NCBI GenBank assembly: GCA_944384995.1
Contig: CALWVN010000001.1
Span: forward strand, 62,001 to 126,000
Source of the DNA: an uncultured Clostridia bacterium
GTDB lineage: Bacteria; Bacillota; Clostridia; Oscillospirales; Acutalibacteraceae
Length of the DNA: 64,000 bases
Direction of reading: 5' to 3'
Shown: positions 1-8,761 of the stretch, one piece after another
Layout: each line of letters begins with the position of its first letter
Numbering within the stretch: the stretch's first letter is position 1
Position numbers and translations under genes: made by a program
Notes under the pieces: generated by a model
Database searches by the model: none
The model's input: only the letters and a program-made list of their open reading frames with translations
Told to the model about the DNA's origin: nothing

Positions 1-2784
1 AAAAATCTCGAGCTGCGCATAGAAACGCAAATGGATGGCTGGGATGCGGTCAACCCGCAGTTTATCGCCTATTTGGACGGCGAGCTTGTGCAGGGGCTTG
101 ACACCAACCATCGCGAGATTTTTCTTGACGATGCCAAGGCGTCCTACGAATTGTATGTGTACGCCTATGCCGGCAGCCTGTATGCGCGGCATTTGGAATT
201 CAACGCGACGCTGTATCTTTACAATGACGAGCTTCGCCGCCTGTATTATAGCATCACCGTGCCGTATGAGATCACGCTGTATCTCGACCCAAACGAAAAG
301 ACCTATACGGACATTAAAACCATTTTGGAACATGCGCTGACGATGATTGATTTGCGTGCCCCGCGTTCCGATAGCTGTATGGCAAGCGTCCGCGCGGCGC
401 AAGGCTATTTGGACAAAGCCTTTGCAGGCCTTCGCGGCAGCGAGGTCACGGCGCTTTGCATCGGGCACACGCACATCGACGTGGCGTGGCTGTGGACGCT
501 TGCGCAAACGCGCGAAAAGGTGCTGCGCTCGTTTTCCACCGTGCTCACGCTCATGAAGCGCTATCCCGAATACAAATTCATGTCAAGCCAGGCGCAGCTG
601 TATAAGTATTTGAAAGAGGAATCGCCCGAGCTGTACGCCGAGGTCAAGGAAATGGTGCGTCAGGGCCGCTGGGAGGTCGAGGGCGCCATGTGGGTCGAGG
701 CGGACTGCAACCTGTCCTCGGGCGAGAGTCTTGTGCGCCAGATCCTGTACGGCAAGCGGTTCTTTATGCAGGAATTCGGTGTGGACTGTAAGGTGCTGTG
801 GCTGCCCGACGTGTTCGGCTATTCCGCCGCACTGCCGCAGATCCTCCAAAAAAGCGGTGTTGATACGTTCGTGACCTCCAAGATCGGCTGGAACGAGACC
901 AACCAAATGCCCTATGATATGTTTTGGTGGCAGGGCATCGACGGCACCGAGGTTTTCACATTCTTTATGACTGCGCAGGATAAAAACCGCGGTGTAAAGC
1001 CCGCATGCAATGTGACGTATAACGCGAAGCTCAATCCTTCCCAGTTACAGGGCGCATATGACCGCTTTCAGCAAAAGGAATTGAGCGATGAAGTGCTCAT
1101 CACCTTTGGTTACGGTGACGGCGGCGGCGGGCCGACGCGCAAGGATCTGGAATATTATGATGTGCTCAAAAAGGGACTTCCCGGCGTGCCGAAAGCGAAA
1201 ATGGAATTTGCGGGCAGCATGCTTGCCCGCGCACGGCAGCGCGCATTGGAGAATCCCAAGACCCCGCGCTGGCAGGGGGAACTGTACCTTGAATACCACC
1301 GCGGCACCTATACCTCGCAGGCGAAAAACAAACGGTATAACCGCAAAAGTGAATTTTTATATGAAAAGGCGGAAACGCTCGGTGTGCTCGCGAATTTGCT
1401 TTGCGGCAGCGCTTATCCGCGCCGGACTCTGCATGACGGCTGGGAAACGATCCTGTTAAACCAGTTCCATGATATCATCCCCGGGTCGTCTATCCACGAG
1501 GTGTATGAGGTCTCGCACGCACAGTATGAGAAATTGCTCCATGCGGGCAGTGAAATGGTCTCCGCAGCACTTGACGCGATCGCCGGAAGTGTACAGACCG
1601 ACGGCGGGCTTTTGGTGTTCAATCCGAATTCCTTTGCGGCAAGCGGCACGGTGCAGGCAAACGGCGAGACCGTCTATGTGGAGCATATTCCTGCAAAAGG
1701 GTATCGCGTAGTTCCCAAAGGAACCGTTCGCGGCGCGGTGGCGGTCGGCGAGCGGGACATTGAAAATGACTTTTTCCGTTTGGAACTGGATGAAAGCGGC
1801 GCGCTGACACGCATTCTGGACAAGCGCTGTTACCGTGAGGTGCTGCAAAACGGAGAACGCGGCAACGTGATGACCGCTTACACGGATATTCCGCGCGACT
1901 ATGACAACTGGGAGATCAGCAATTACTATCAAGAGCAGCCTTGGGAGCTTGCGGAAAACGCCGAGATCACGCCGATCTTTGACGGCGCGCGCGCGGGGCT
2001 TCGAATCGTCAAACGCTTTTTAAACAGCACCATTGTGCAAAAGCTCTGGCTGTACGACGACCTTGCCCGTATCGATTTCGATACCGAGATCGATTGGCAA
2101 GAGCACCATCTGGTACTCAAGACCGCTTTCCCCGTGGCGATCAACGCCGACAAAGCGACCTATGACATTCAATTCGGTACAGTCGAGCGTCCCGCCCACA
2201 GCAATACAAGCTGGGACGCCGCACGCTTCGAGGTCTGCGCGCATAAGTTCGCGGACTACTCGGAGTACGGCTATGGCGTAAGCCTTTTGAACGACTGCAA
2301 ATACGGTCACGACATCCACAACGGCGTGATGCGCCTGACCATGCTCAAATGCGGCACCTACCCCGACGAGCAGGCGGACATCGGGCACCATACATTCACA
2401 TACGCACTCTATCCGCACGAAGGGGATTTCCGCGCGGCAGGCACGGTGCAGCAGGCGTATCTGCTCAACCAGCCGCTTTGTGCCGTGCCGATTGACGCAC
2501 AGCAGGGGGTTCTGCCCGAAGCATATTCGCTGTTCACGTTAGAAAATGCCAACGTCTTTATGGAGACCGCGAAGCTTGCCGAAGACAGCGATGCCGTGAT
2601 CGTGCGAATGTTTGAGGGGTATAATGCCCGGACGGATGTGGTTCTCACAGCGGGCTTTGATTTCAAACGCGCTATGCTTTGCGACCTGATGGAAAACGAA
2701 GTGCAGGCACTCGAATCCGACGGCAGAACGGTCAAACTGCCTGTTTTGCCCTATGAGATTTTGACCGTGAAATTCGAACTGTAA
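1..2784 (+). CDS. Alpha-mannosidase, GH38 family (5' truncated by window edge)
   Basis: The reading frame is open from the first base, so the start lies outside the window; roughly the first hundred residues of a usual 1,000-residue clostridial GH38 enzyme are missing. The visible part has the zinc-binding GHTHIDVAWLWT motif (about 463-498), the LWLPDVFGYS motif whose Asp (808-810) is the expected nucleophile, and a GYGDGGGGPT stretch, followed by the central helical and large C-terminal beta domains. The family hydrolyses alpha-mannosides, here probably in the cytoplasm since clostridial members usually lack a signal peptide, though the N-terminus cannot be seen. A strong hairpin terminator follows the stop. 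Family assignment is firm; the exact linkage (alpha-1,2/1,3/1,6) cannot be told. Confidence 0.95.
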   Translation, partial: KNLELRIETQMDGWDAVNPQFIAYLDGELVQGLDTNHREIFLDDAKASYELYVYAYAGSLYARHLEFNATLYLYNDELRRLYYSITVPYEITLYLDPNEKTYTDIKTILEHALTMIDLRAPRSDSCMASVRAAQGYLDKAFAGLRGSEVTALCIGHTHIDVAWLWTLAQTREKVLRSFSTVLTLMKRYPEYKFMSSQAQLYKYLKEESPELYAEVKEMVRQGRWEVEGAMWVEADCNLSSGESLVRQILYGKRFFMQEFGVDCKVLWLPDVFGYSAALPQILQKSGVDTFVTSKIGWNETNQMPYDMFWWQGIDGTEVFTFFMTAQDKNRGVKPACNVTYNAKLNPSQLQGAYDRFQQKELSDEVLITFGYGDGGGGPTRKDLEYYDVLKKGLPGVPKAKMEFAGSMLARARQRALENPKTPRWQGELYLEYHRGTYTSQAKNKRYNRKSEFLYEKAETLGVLANLLCGSAYPRRTLHDGWETILLNQFHDIIPGSSIHEVYEVSHAQYEKLLHAGSEMVSAALDAIAGSVQTDGGLLVFNPNSFAASGTVQANGETVYVEHIPAKGYRVVPKGTVRGAVAVGERDIENDFFRLELDESGALTRILDKRCYREVLQNGERGNVMTAYTDIPRDYDNWEISNYYQEQPWELAENAEITPIFDGARAGLRIVKRFLNSTIVQKLWLYDDLARIDFDTEIDWQEHHLVLKTAFPVAINADKATYDIQFGTVERPAHSNTSWDAARFEVCAHKFADYSEYGYGVSLLNDCKYGHDIHNGVMRLTMLKCGTYPDEQADIGHHTFTYALYPHEGDFRAAGTVQQAYLLNQPLCAVPIDAQQGVLPEAYSLFTLENANVFMETAKLAEDSDAVIVRMFEGYNARTDVVLTAGFDFKRAMLCDLMENEVQALESDGRTVKLPVLPYEILTVKFEL

Positions 2785-2797
2785 CCTGTATTTTTGT

Positions 2798-2841
2798 AGA
2801 AAACAGCCGTGGAAGCATGCATACTTCCACGGCTGTTTTCT
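2798..2841. terminator. Bidirectional intrinsic terminator
   Basis: Two perfectly complementary 18-base arms (2798-2815 and 2824-2841) around an 8-base loop. The arms end in A-runs and T-runs, so the hairpin can stop the mannosidase transcript on + and the DUF1643 transcript on -. Confidence 0.9.
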
Positions 2842-2847
2842 GATGTA

Positions 2848-3480
2848 TCAAACGGCAGATGCCGCACAAATTTGCCGATAATAGTTTTTCATGTCAAAGT
2901 CGTCTAACGGGCTGTCCTTTTTGAGATACAGCGGATGATGCGGATGCCCCTTCTTCGAGACCGCGCCCGCCGATACCCACCGAACGCCGTTTTTAAGCCC
3001 TATCGCGATCATCTCACGCAGGCATAGATTTAAATATTTGCGCTTCTCCACGATGTTGCCCCATGCCGCCCAAACCACGGGTGTGCTTTTGCACAGCGAC
3101 AGTGCGTATGCAAACGCTTTTTTGTTCTGCGCATGCAGGTGCTTGTTAAAATTTTGCTCCATATCATCTGGGTTTGTGGCGCGCTGGGCATAAATATTGA
3201 GCATAATAAAGCTGTCAAAGCCGTTGTAAAGCGCTATGCGCTCGGCGGATTTGAGCGTGTTGTCGAGCCGGTCCGGCGCGGCGGTCGAGGGATTGATGCC
3301 GAAGCAGATCAGCGGATTTTCCCCGCGTGTGCCGAGTATGTAGCGGTATTCGGTATATTGATTCGGCACGAACAGCCAGCGCGAAACGTCGTAATCGGTT
3401 GCGGGCAGAAGCGCCGACTGCAAAGCGGGGTCAAAGTCCAAAATGTCTAAGTCGGATGTTTCACATTGCGGGATGTGCAA
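2848..3480 (-). CDS. DUF1643 family protein
   Basis: A 210-residue soluble protein with the family signature GINPSTA at residues 61-67 followed by DNT, and a second conserved part near WAAWG. DUF1643 proteins are common in bacteria and phages; their biochemical role is not established. The gene ends a short minus-strand pair with the aldose-epimerase-like gene, whose stop lies 12 bases upstream of this start, so the two are probably co-transcribed. Both converge on the mannosidase, with a shared terminator between. No signal peptide or membrane segment is seen. Confidence 0.85.
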   Translation of the reverse strand: MHIPQCETSDLDILDFDPALQSALLPATDYDVSRWLFVPNQYTEYRYILGTRGENPLICFGINPSTAAPDRLDNTLKSAERIALYNGFDSFIMLNIYAQRATNPDDMEQNFNKHLHAQNKKAFAYALSLCKSTPVVWAAWGNIVEKRKYLNLCLREMIAIGLKNGVRWVSAGAVSKKGHPHHPLYLKKDSPLDDFDMKNYYRQICAASAV

Positions 3481-3492
3481 AAAAACGCCTCC

Positions 3493-4347
3493 TTATTTTT
3501 CCGTGAATTCTGCATGCCACGAAAACGAAAACCGCTCGCCTGCGGGGAGCGAGACAATGCCGCGCTTTTCGGAAAAGTCCGCCGCCGGCGTATAGCCGTC
3601 GTTGACGCCGTACCACGGCTCGATGCACACAAACGGGGCTGCGGGCTTCGCCCAAACCGCAAGGAACGGCGCTTTTCCGAAATGGAAGCGCACCGCGCTG
3701 CCGTCCTGACGCTCCAGCGTAACGAAATCGGAACGCACATTCTCAAAAATCAGCGCATCCCTATCAAACAGATGTTCCGTGATTGGCAGCTCGCGGCTGT
3801 CCGTTAAAATACGGTCGTGCGCATCGGTCAAAAGGGAATCTGTGTCAATGCGCAGGCTATTGAGCGTTTCCGCTTTTTCAAAAACCAAGCGGTCGCCGAG
3901 CGCGCAGTTGAAGGCAGGGTGCGCCCCAATGGAAAAATACATCGTGCGTGCATTCGGGTTTTCCACCGTATGTGTTACGGTCAGTTGGTTGCCTGAGAGT
4001 ATAAAGCGCACAAACAGGCGGTATGCGAACGGATAGCTTTTCAGTGTCTCATCGTCACTTTCCTGTAAAAAGAGAAGTCCGTTATCAAAAGCCTTTATAA
4101 GGGCAAAATCTCGATGCCGCGCAAGACCGTGGCGGATGATGGAGTAGGGCTTTCCGTCTATACGGCAGGTATCGTCCAGCAGTCTGCCGATGATAGGAAA
4201 TAAGATCGGCGACTGCCCTGCCCAGATGCGTTCGTCTCCCTGCCACAGAAATTCCTTTCCGCTTTTTGTTGAACGAACGCTTGTAAGCGTCGCGCCGAAC
4301 GGTTTGACGCGAACGGACAGATTTTCGTTTTGTAAGGTAGGCAGCAT
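3493..4347 (-). CDS. Aldose 1-epimerase family protein (LacX/YihR-like)
   Basis: 284 residues from the ATG at 4345-4347, chosen because it is preceded by a good GGAGG (4355-4359) and begins the fold as the family does (MLPTLQNENLSV). An in-frame ATG 51 bases further upstream exists but has no such site. The sequence has the galactose-mutarotase hallmarks: GATLTSVRS near the N-terminus, FPIIGRL, the RHGLAR motif with its conserved His, and IGAHPAFN with the second catalytic-region His. The family interconverts alpha and beta anomers of sugars; the substrate is unknown. It lies head-to-head with plsY. Confidence 0.88.
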   Translation of the reverse strand: MLPTLQNENLSVRVKPFGATLTSVRSTKSGKEFLWQGDERIWAGQSPILFPIIGRLLDDTCRIDGKPYSIIRHGLARHRDFALIKAFDNGLLFLQESDDETLKSYPFAYRLFVRFILSGNQLTVTHTVENPNARTMYFSIGAHPAFNCALGDRLVFEKAETLNSLRIDTDSLLTDAHDRILTDSRELPITEHLFDRDALIFENVRSDFVTLERQDGSAVRFHFGKAPFLAVWAKPAAPFVCIEPWYGVNDGYTPAADFSEKRGIVSLPAGERFSFSWHAEFTEK

Positions 4348-4391
4348 AGAAAAACCTCCAGTTTTCATAGATGCTTTTGACAAGATTCCTG

Positions 4392-4420
4392 TTGACATGC
4401 GGAGACGTACACTTTATAAT
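4392..4420 (+). promoter_or_regulatory. Consensus sigma-A promoter of plsY
   Basis: TTGACA at 4392-4397, a 17-base spacer, and TATAAT at 4415-4420. Both boxes match the consensus exactly; the plsY start codon is 32 bases downstream of the -10 box. Confidence 0.88.
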
Positions 4421-4452
4421 GACACAAATTTGCCTATGAAAGGCGGCAAACT

Positions 4453-5112
4453 ATGCTCCGATATATTTTGAGCGCGGCAGCAGCGTATCTGCTGGGCTCT
4501 TTGAGCTTTGGCATCATTTTTTCCAAGGCGAAGTATAAAAAAGATATCCGCGATTTCGGCTCGAACAACGCCGGCGCGAGCAACACACTGCGCACCTTTG
4601 GCAAGGGCGCGGCAGCCTTTGTATTTCTGTTTGATGCGCTCAAAGGTGCCGTAGCAGTTCTTTTGGCAAGATATTTGCTTAGCGGCGACGCGAACGCGCA
4701 GCTTTGCGCCTATCTTGCCATGCTGTTTTCCGTGCTCGGCCATATGTTCCCCGTGTTTTTCGGCTTCCGCGGCGGCAAGGGCGTGGCAACCACCTGCGGT
4801 GCGCTTGCCGCTTTACAGCCTATGACGCTGCCGTTTGTATTGGTTGTATTTCTGATCGTGTTAGCCGCTGGGAAAATGATCTCGCTTGCCTCTGTGGTGT
4901 CGGCGGCGCTGCTGCCGGTCGTGGCCTTCATCATTTGCCGTGTGCGGGATGTACCGGCCGGTCTCCCGACGGCGGCGACGGCGATCCTTGCCGTTTTGGT
5001 TATCTTCATGCACCGCGAAAATCTGCGCCGCATCGTGCGCGGGGAGGAACGAAAGCTCGGCAGGGATAAGGTCGACCCGAACGCTGCAGATCAGAAAGAG
5101 GGTTTGAAATAA
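4453..5112 (+). CDS. plsY: Glycerol-3-phosphate acyltransferase PlsY
   Basis: A 219-residue integral membrane protein with at least five hydrophobic segments. It carries the PlsY motifs SNNAGASNTLRTFG (about 37-50, glycerol-3-phosphate site region) and GFRGGKGVATT (about 103-113). PlsY moves the acyl group from acyl-phosphate (made by PlsX) to position 1 of glycerol-3-phosphate, giving lysophosphatidic acid for phospholipid synthesis at the inner face of the membrane. An AAAGGCGG site precedes the ATG. The 3' end overlaps the 3' end of the convergent DUF1294 gene by 22 bases, and its likely terminator lies inside that gene at 5249-5279. Confidence 0.95.
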   Translation: MLRYILSAAAAYLLGSLSFGIIFSKAKYKKDIRDFGSNNAGASNTLRTFGKGAAAFVFLFDALKGAVAVLLARYLLSGDANAQLCAYLAMLFSVLGHMFPVFFGFRGGKGVATTCGALAALQPMTLPFVLVVFLIVLAAGKMISLASVVSAALLPVVAFIICRVRDVPAGLPTAATAILAVLVIFMHRENLRRIVRGEERKLGRDKVDPNAADQKEGLK

Positions 5113-5372
5113 AAGCAAAGTACGCCCGCCGCCTGAATCAGGAACAAGGCGGGCAGCCCGATCATAAATTTTTTATGCCGCGTTTTGTGGCGGATAAGCT
5201 GCATAACGATAAACATCGGCAGCGCGCCGCCGCAGGCGGCAACCAAGAGAAGAGTCCGTTCGGGGACTCTTCTTTTTTTATGCCGTGCTGCATATTTGTC
5301 ATAAACCGTCATACCGCAGCCAAGCACTGCCATACAAATGAAAATGTATAGAAGAATGTCCGATAAGCGCAT
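5091..5372 (-). CDS. DUF1294 small membrane protein
   Basis: 93 residues from the ATG at 5370-5372 (MRLSDILLYIFI), preceded by GGTGATC. The sequence shows an N-terminal membrane segment, a DKYAARHKKRRVPE stretch typical of DUF1294, a second hydrophobic segment (LLLVAACGGALPMFI), a basic HKTRHKKF loop and a third hydrophobic segment. The function of the family is unknown. The gene lies antisense and tail-to-tail with plsY, overlapping it by 22 bases, and its body carries an intrinsic terminator reading in the plsY direction. Confidence 0.8.
   Translation of the reverse strand: MRLSDILLYIFICMAVLGCGMTVYDKYAARHKKRRVPERTLLLVAACGGALPMFIVMQLIRHKTRHKKFMIGLPALFLIQAAGVLCFYFKPSF
5249..5279 (+). terminator. 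Intrinsic terminator for plsY, nested in the antisense DUF1294 gene
   Basis: GAAGAGTCC (5249-5257), a six-base loop, GGACTCTTC (5264-5272), then seven T. It reads on the + strand about 137 bases after the plsY stop, inside the coding region of the opposite-strand gene. Confidence 0.75.
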
Positions 5373-5434
5373 CCGATCACCAATCTGTACTCTACCGCAT
5401 TTGCGCGGCTTTGTCAATCGAGAGGAAACAAACC

Positions 5435-6676
5435 ATGAGACGAAAAGGCATATTCCTTTGCATTTTACTGTGTGCTGTCGCCGCTGCGGCGGCATGGTGG
5501 CTGCATCAAACGCATATCACGCGGCAGGAGAATACCAACCAAATGACCGCCCCGCAGCAGCAAGAGCGTATGTCGGGGGAGATACGTGCGGTCTGGATCT
5601 ACTATAACGAGCTTTCCATGCGGGATGTGAACGGCGGTACAAAAGAGCAGTTTACCGAAAAGGCGGAGGAAATGACTGAAAATATCCACGACGCGGGCTT
5701 AAATACCGTGATTTTGCAGGTGCGCCCGTTCTGCGACGCCTTTTATCCGTCTGAGATTTTTCCGTGGAGCGCGTATCTTACGGGAACGCAGGGACAGGGG
5801 GTAGACTACGACCCACTCGAAATTTTCCTTGTCTGCGCAAAAGAAAAAGGACTTTCCGTTCAGGCGTGGTTCAATCCGTACCGCGTTCTGCTTTCCACAG
5901 ACTGGGATAAACTCGCGGACACCAACCCTGCAAAGCAATGGTACCGCGCGGGAAAAACCGAAAATTTACTGCTCACGGATTCAGGTATTTATCTGAACCC
6001 TGCATCCAAGGAAGCACAGGCGCTTATCTTAGACGGCGTGCGAGAGCTTCTTACAAAGTATGACCTGGACGCCGTGCACATTGACGATTATTTTTACCCG
6101 ACTACAGATGAAAATGTGGACGGCGAGCAGTATGCTGCCTATACGGCGGCAGGCGGCAAGCTGTCGCTTTCCGACTGGCGTCGCGAGAATGTCAATACAT
6201 TTATGAGCGGACTGTATGCGGCGGTCAAGGCATCAGACCCGTCCGTACAAGTTGTCGTAAGCCCCGGCGGCGACATTGCACACAATTATGAAACGCTCTA
6301 TGCAGATGTTGCACGCTGGGCGCGTGAGCCGGGCTTTTTAGATGTGCTTATGCCGCAGCTTTACTACGGCTTTGAAAATGAGAGCCTGCCGTTTTCCGTG
6401 ACAGCGGAAGAATGGGCAAATCTCGAATTGGCAGACGGTGTACAGCTTTGCTTTGGGCTTGCCGCCTACAAATGCGGCAAGGAGGATACATATGCGGGAA
6501 CGGGCAAGGCGGAATGGCAGCGATCAACGGACATACTTTCACGCCAGTTGGGGCTTTGCCGACAGCTTTCCCATTACGGCGGCTTTGCCATCTACTCTTA
6601 TTCGTCTGTTTTCTCCGAAGATTCTGTAGAAAATGCAAAAAAAGAGTGGCAGAATCTCAAAAATATGTTACAATGA
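5435..6676 (+). CDS. GHL10 / DUF187 family secreted glycoside-hydrolase-like protein
   Basis: 413 residues from the ATG at 5435, preceded by AGAGGAAA; an upstream TTG at 5411 has no ribosome site. The N-terminus has basic residues and a hydrophobic segment (GIFLCILLCAVAAAAAWWL), so it is exported or membrane-anchored. The body matches the GHL10 TIM-barrel family: EIRAVWIYYNE at the barrel start, HIDDYFYPT with the conserved acidic residues, and VVVSPGG. Members such as Bacillus YngK are predicted to act on peptidoglycan or other surface sugars, but the reaction is not established. It starts a run of three wall-related genes, 33 bases before the amidase. Confidence 0.88.
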   Translation: MRRKGIFLCILLCAVAAAAAWWLHQTHITRQENTNQMTAPQQQERMSGEIRAVWIYYNELSMRDVNGGTKEQFTEKAEEMTENIHDAGLNTVILQVRPFCDAFYPSEIFPWSAYLTGTQGQGVDYDPLEIFLVCAKEKGLSVQAWFNPYRVLLSTDWDKLADTNPAKQWYRAGKTENLLLTDSGIYLNPASKEAQALILDGVRELLTKYDLDAVHIDDYFYPTTDENVDGEQYAAYTAAGGKLSLSDWRRENVNTFMSGLYAAVKASDPSVQVVVSPGGDIAHNYETLYADVARWAREPGFLDVLMPQLYYGFENESLPFSVTAEEWANLELADGVQLCFGLAAYKCGKEDTYAGTGKAEWQRSTDILSRQLGLCRQLSHYGGFAIYSYSSVFSEDSVENAKKEWQNLKNMLQ

Positions 6677-6709
6677 AAAAAGATTTGACGCTGTACAAAG
6701 AGGAATATT

Positions 6710-8713
6710 ATGCAAAAGACCATATGGCAGCGGATCGCTGCGGCAATTCTGCTGACGCTTTTCTCGGTTCCGATCGCTTTCGGTGCGGTATACCAGGGTG
6801 TTTTGACGACTGCGGAGACTGCCTCGGTGCAGGAAACGCCGACCGAGACCACCACTGCCGCACCCGAGACGACCACCGAGCCGCCCGCCACATTGGCTGT
6901 TACGTCACCCGAGCAGACCGAGCTTACAGTGGACGAGCCCTTTGTAAATGTGCGCGGAACGTGTGCTCTGCACCTCCCGCTTACGATCAACGAAGTGCCG
7001 GTTACGGTCGCGGCGGACGGTTCCTTTTCCTATGATTGCCCGCTTGTCCCCGGGGAAAATACGGTGACGGTCACGAATACAGATCTTACCCTTACCTATT
7101 CGGTTACATACGATTTGCAGGTGATTCGCGCTGTCAGCCCTGCGAAGTCCGTCACGATGAACGGCGGAATGAAGCTGGGGTTGACTGCCGAGGCGCTGAA
7201 GGGTGCAACGGTTACGGCAAAGCTCAACGGGCAGACGGTTCGTCTTTCTCCCGTTGCGGATTCCGACGACGGGACGGGCTTTGTCGAATACAGCGGCGAA
7301 TTTACCGCGCCTGCGGCGCAATATGCCGCACAAAAGCTCGGAAAGGTTCGCTTTACAGGCACCATAGACGGCTATTCGCAAACCGTTACGGGCGCTTCCG
7401 TCACGGTCAACAAAATCGAGTACCCCGACATTGAGATCGACGAGGGCGCAGGCACGGTTAAGCCGCCCGTCATTTCCGGAGACGGCTATGTTGAGGTGCT
7501 TTCGCCCACACAGGATTACGGCTACGGGAAGGCACGTGTCTTGCGTGTGACCGATGATTATGCCGAGACCTGTCCGGGTGACACGGCGGACGACAAGTCC
7601 GACCCGCGGTGCACGCCATTCCTCCAAGGTATGTACGATTACGTGGTCGGCACGGGGACTTTTGACGGCAAGGATTACTATATCACCAAATCCGGCTACA
7701 AGGTGGAAACAGCGCAAAGCGAGAGCTTCGACGGCTATGTGCTGCCCGCAAACACGATTTCCGTGCACAAATGCTACACGGACGACGAGACCAACTTGAT
7801 CTTAACGATGAATTGGAAAGCGCCGTTCATCTCGGAACTGAAAGAACAAAGCTATTATAAAGGCTATGCCGGGCGTGTGTTCAACGTCACGGATTCGACC
7901 GCGCAGTATATTGATTTCAAGTTTTATTATACAAACGCTGCGGAAGGCTCGTTTGATTTCTCCGGCAGCAACGTGATCTCCCGTGCCGAGTGGGTCAACG
8001 TCGGGCAGAACGGCACCACCACGCTGCGCGTGTATTTCAAAAGCCGCGGCGACTTCTACGGCTATCGTGCGTATTATTCCTCCGATAACCGCCTCGTGAT
8101 CAGCTTCCAAAACCGGCCTTCTTCGGTGTCCGATGCCGTTGTAGCGCTTGACCCCGGCCACGGAGGGCGCGACCCCGGCGCGATCGGCGTCAACAGGATG
8201 TATGAGTCCGAGGTGAATCTGCGTATTTCCGCGCTTGTCAAGCAGAAGCTCGAAGCGGCGGGCGTAGATGTTGTGATCTTCCGAACGGGGAATCAAACGA
8301 TCGAGCTGGAAGAGCGGCAGGCGAAAGCGCGTGCGGCGGGGGCAAACGCCTTTGTGTGTCTGCACAACAATTCCTCTACTTCGGGTTCCGTAAGCGGCAC
8401 GGAAGCTTATTATTACCGCGCGTTCTCTCAGCCGCTTGCCGCGAGCATCCACGCCCAGCTTGTCTCTGCTTGGCGCGGGATCTATGCGAACAATTCCGCC
8501 ATGCTCAATAAGGTCGTCCCGAGCAACGGCGGCGTGCGGTTCTATCCGTTCAAGGTCACGCGCATTGAGGAGTGCCCCGCTGTGCTTGTGGAATGCGGCT
8601 ACCTTTCCAACGCGACGGAATGCGGCGCGCTTGCGCTGCCGCAAAATCAGGAAAAGCTTGCCGAGGCAGTGAGCAACGGGATCATTCGGTATTTGCAGGC
8701 GAATTGTGTCTGA
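6710..8713 (+). CDS. Secreted N-acetylmuramoyl-L-alanine amidase (Amidase_3) with long N-terminal beta region
   Basis: 667 residues with an AAAGAGG site before the ATG. Order of parts: signal peptide (about 1-28), a Thr/Glu-rich linker (TETTTAAPETTTEPP), Ig-like/bacterial beta-sandwich repeats (about 60-250), a middle beta region that may contact the wall, and an Amidase_3 catalytic domain (about 480-667). The domain has the zinc ligands: His in DPGHGG, Glu in YESEVNLR, His in CLHNNS, and the catalytic-region Glu in VLVECGYLS. The enzyme cleaves the bond between N-acetylmuramic acid and L-alanine in peptidoglycan. Context with a glucosaminidase just downstream suggests joint wall remodelling. 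Confidence 0.93.
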   Translation: MQKTIWQRIAAAILLTLFSVPIAFGAVYQGVLTTAETASVQETPTETTTAAPETTTEPPATLAVTSPEQTELTVDEPFVNVRGTCALHLPLTINEVPVTVAADGSFSYDCPLVPGENTVTVTNTDLTLTYSVTYDLQVIRAVSPAKSVTMNGGMKLGLTAEALKGATVTAKLNGQTVRLSPVADSDDGTGFVEYSGEFTAPAAQYAAQKLGKVRFTGTIDGYSQTVTGASVTVNKIEYPDIEIDEGAGTVKPPVISGDGYVEVLSPTQDYGYGKARVLRVTDDYAETCPGDTADDKSDPRCTPFLQGMYDYVVGTGTFDGKDYYITKSGYKVETAQSESFDGYVLPANTISVHKCYTDDETNLILTMNWKAPFISELKEQSYYKGYAGRVFNVTDSTAQYIDFKFYYTNAAEGSFDFSGSNVISRAEWVNVGQNGTTTLRVYFKSRGDFYGYRAYYSSDNRLVISFQNRPSSVSDAVVALDPGHGGRDPGAIGVNRMYESEVNLRISALVKQKLEAAGVDVVIFRTGNQTIELEERQAKARAAGANAFVCLHNNSSTSGSVSGTEAYYYRAFSQPLAASIHAQLVSAWRGIYANNSAMLNKVVPSNGGVRFYPFKVTRIEECPAVLVECGYLSNATECGALALPQNQEKLAEAVSNGIIRYLQANCV

Positions 8714-8761
8714 GATATGTCAAGTAACCACCAAGGATGTTTCTAAGCAAGAGGTGTAAAC

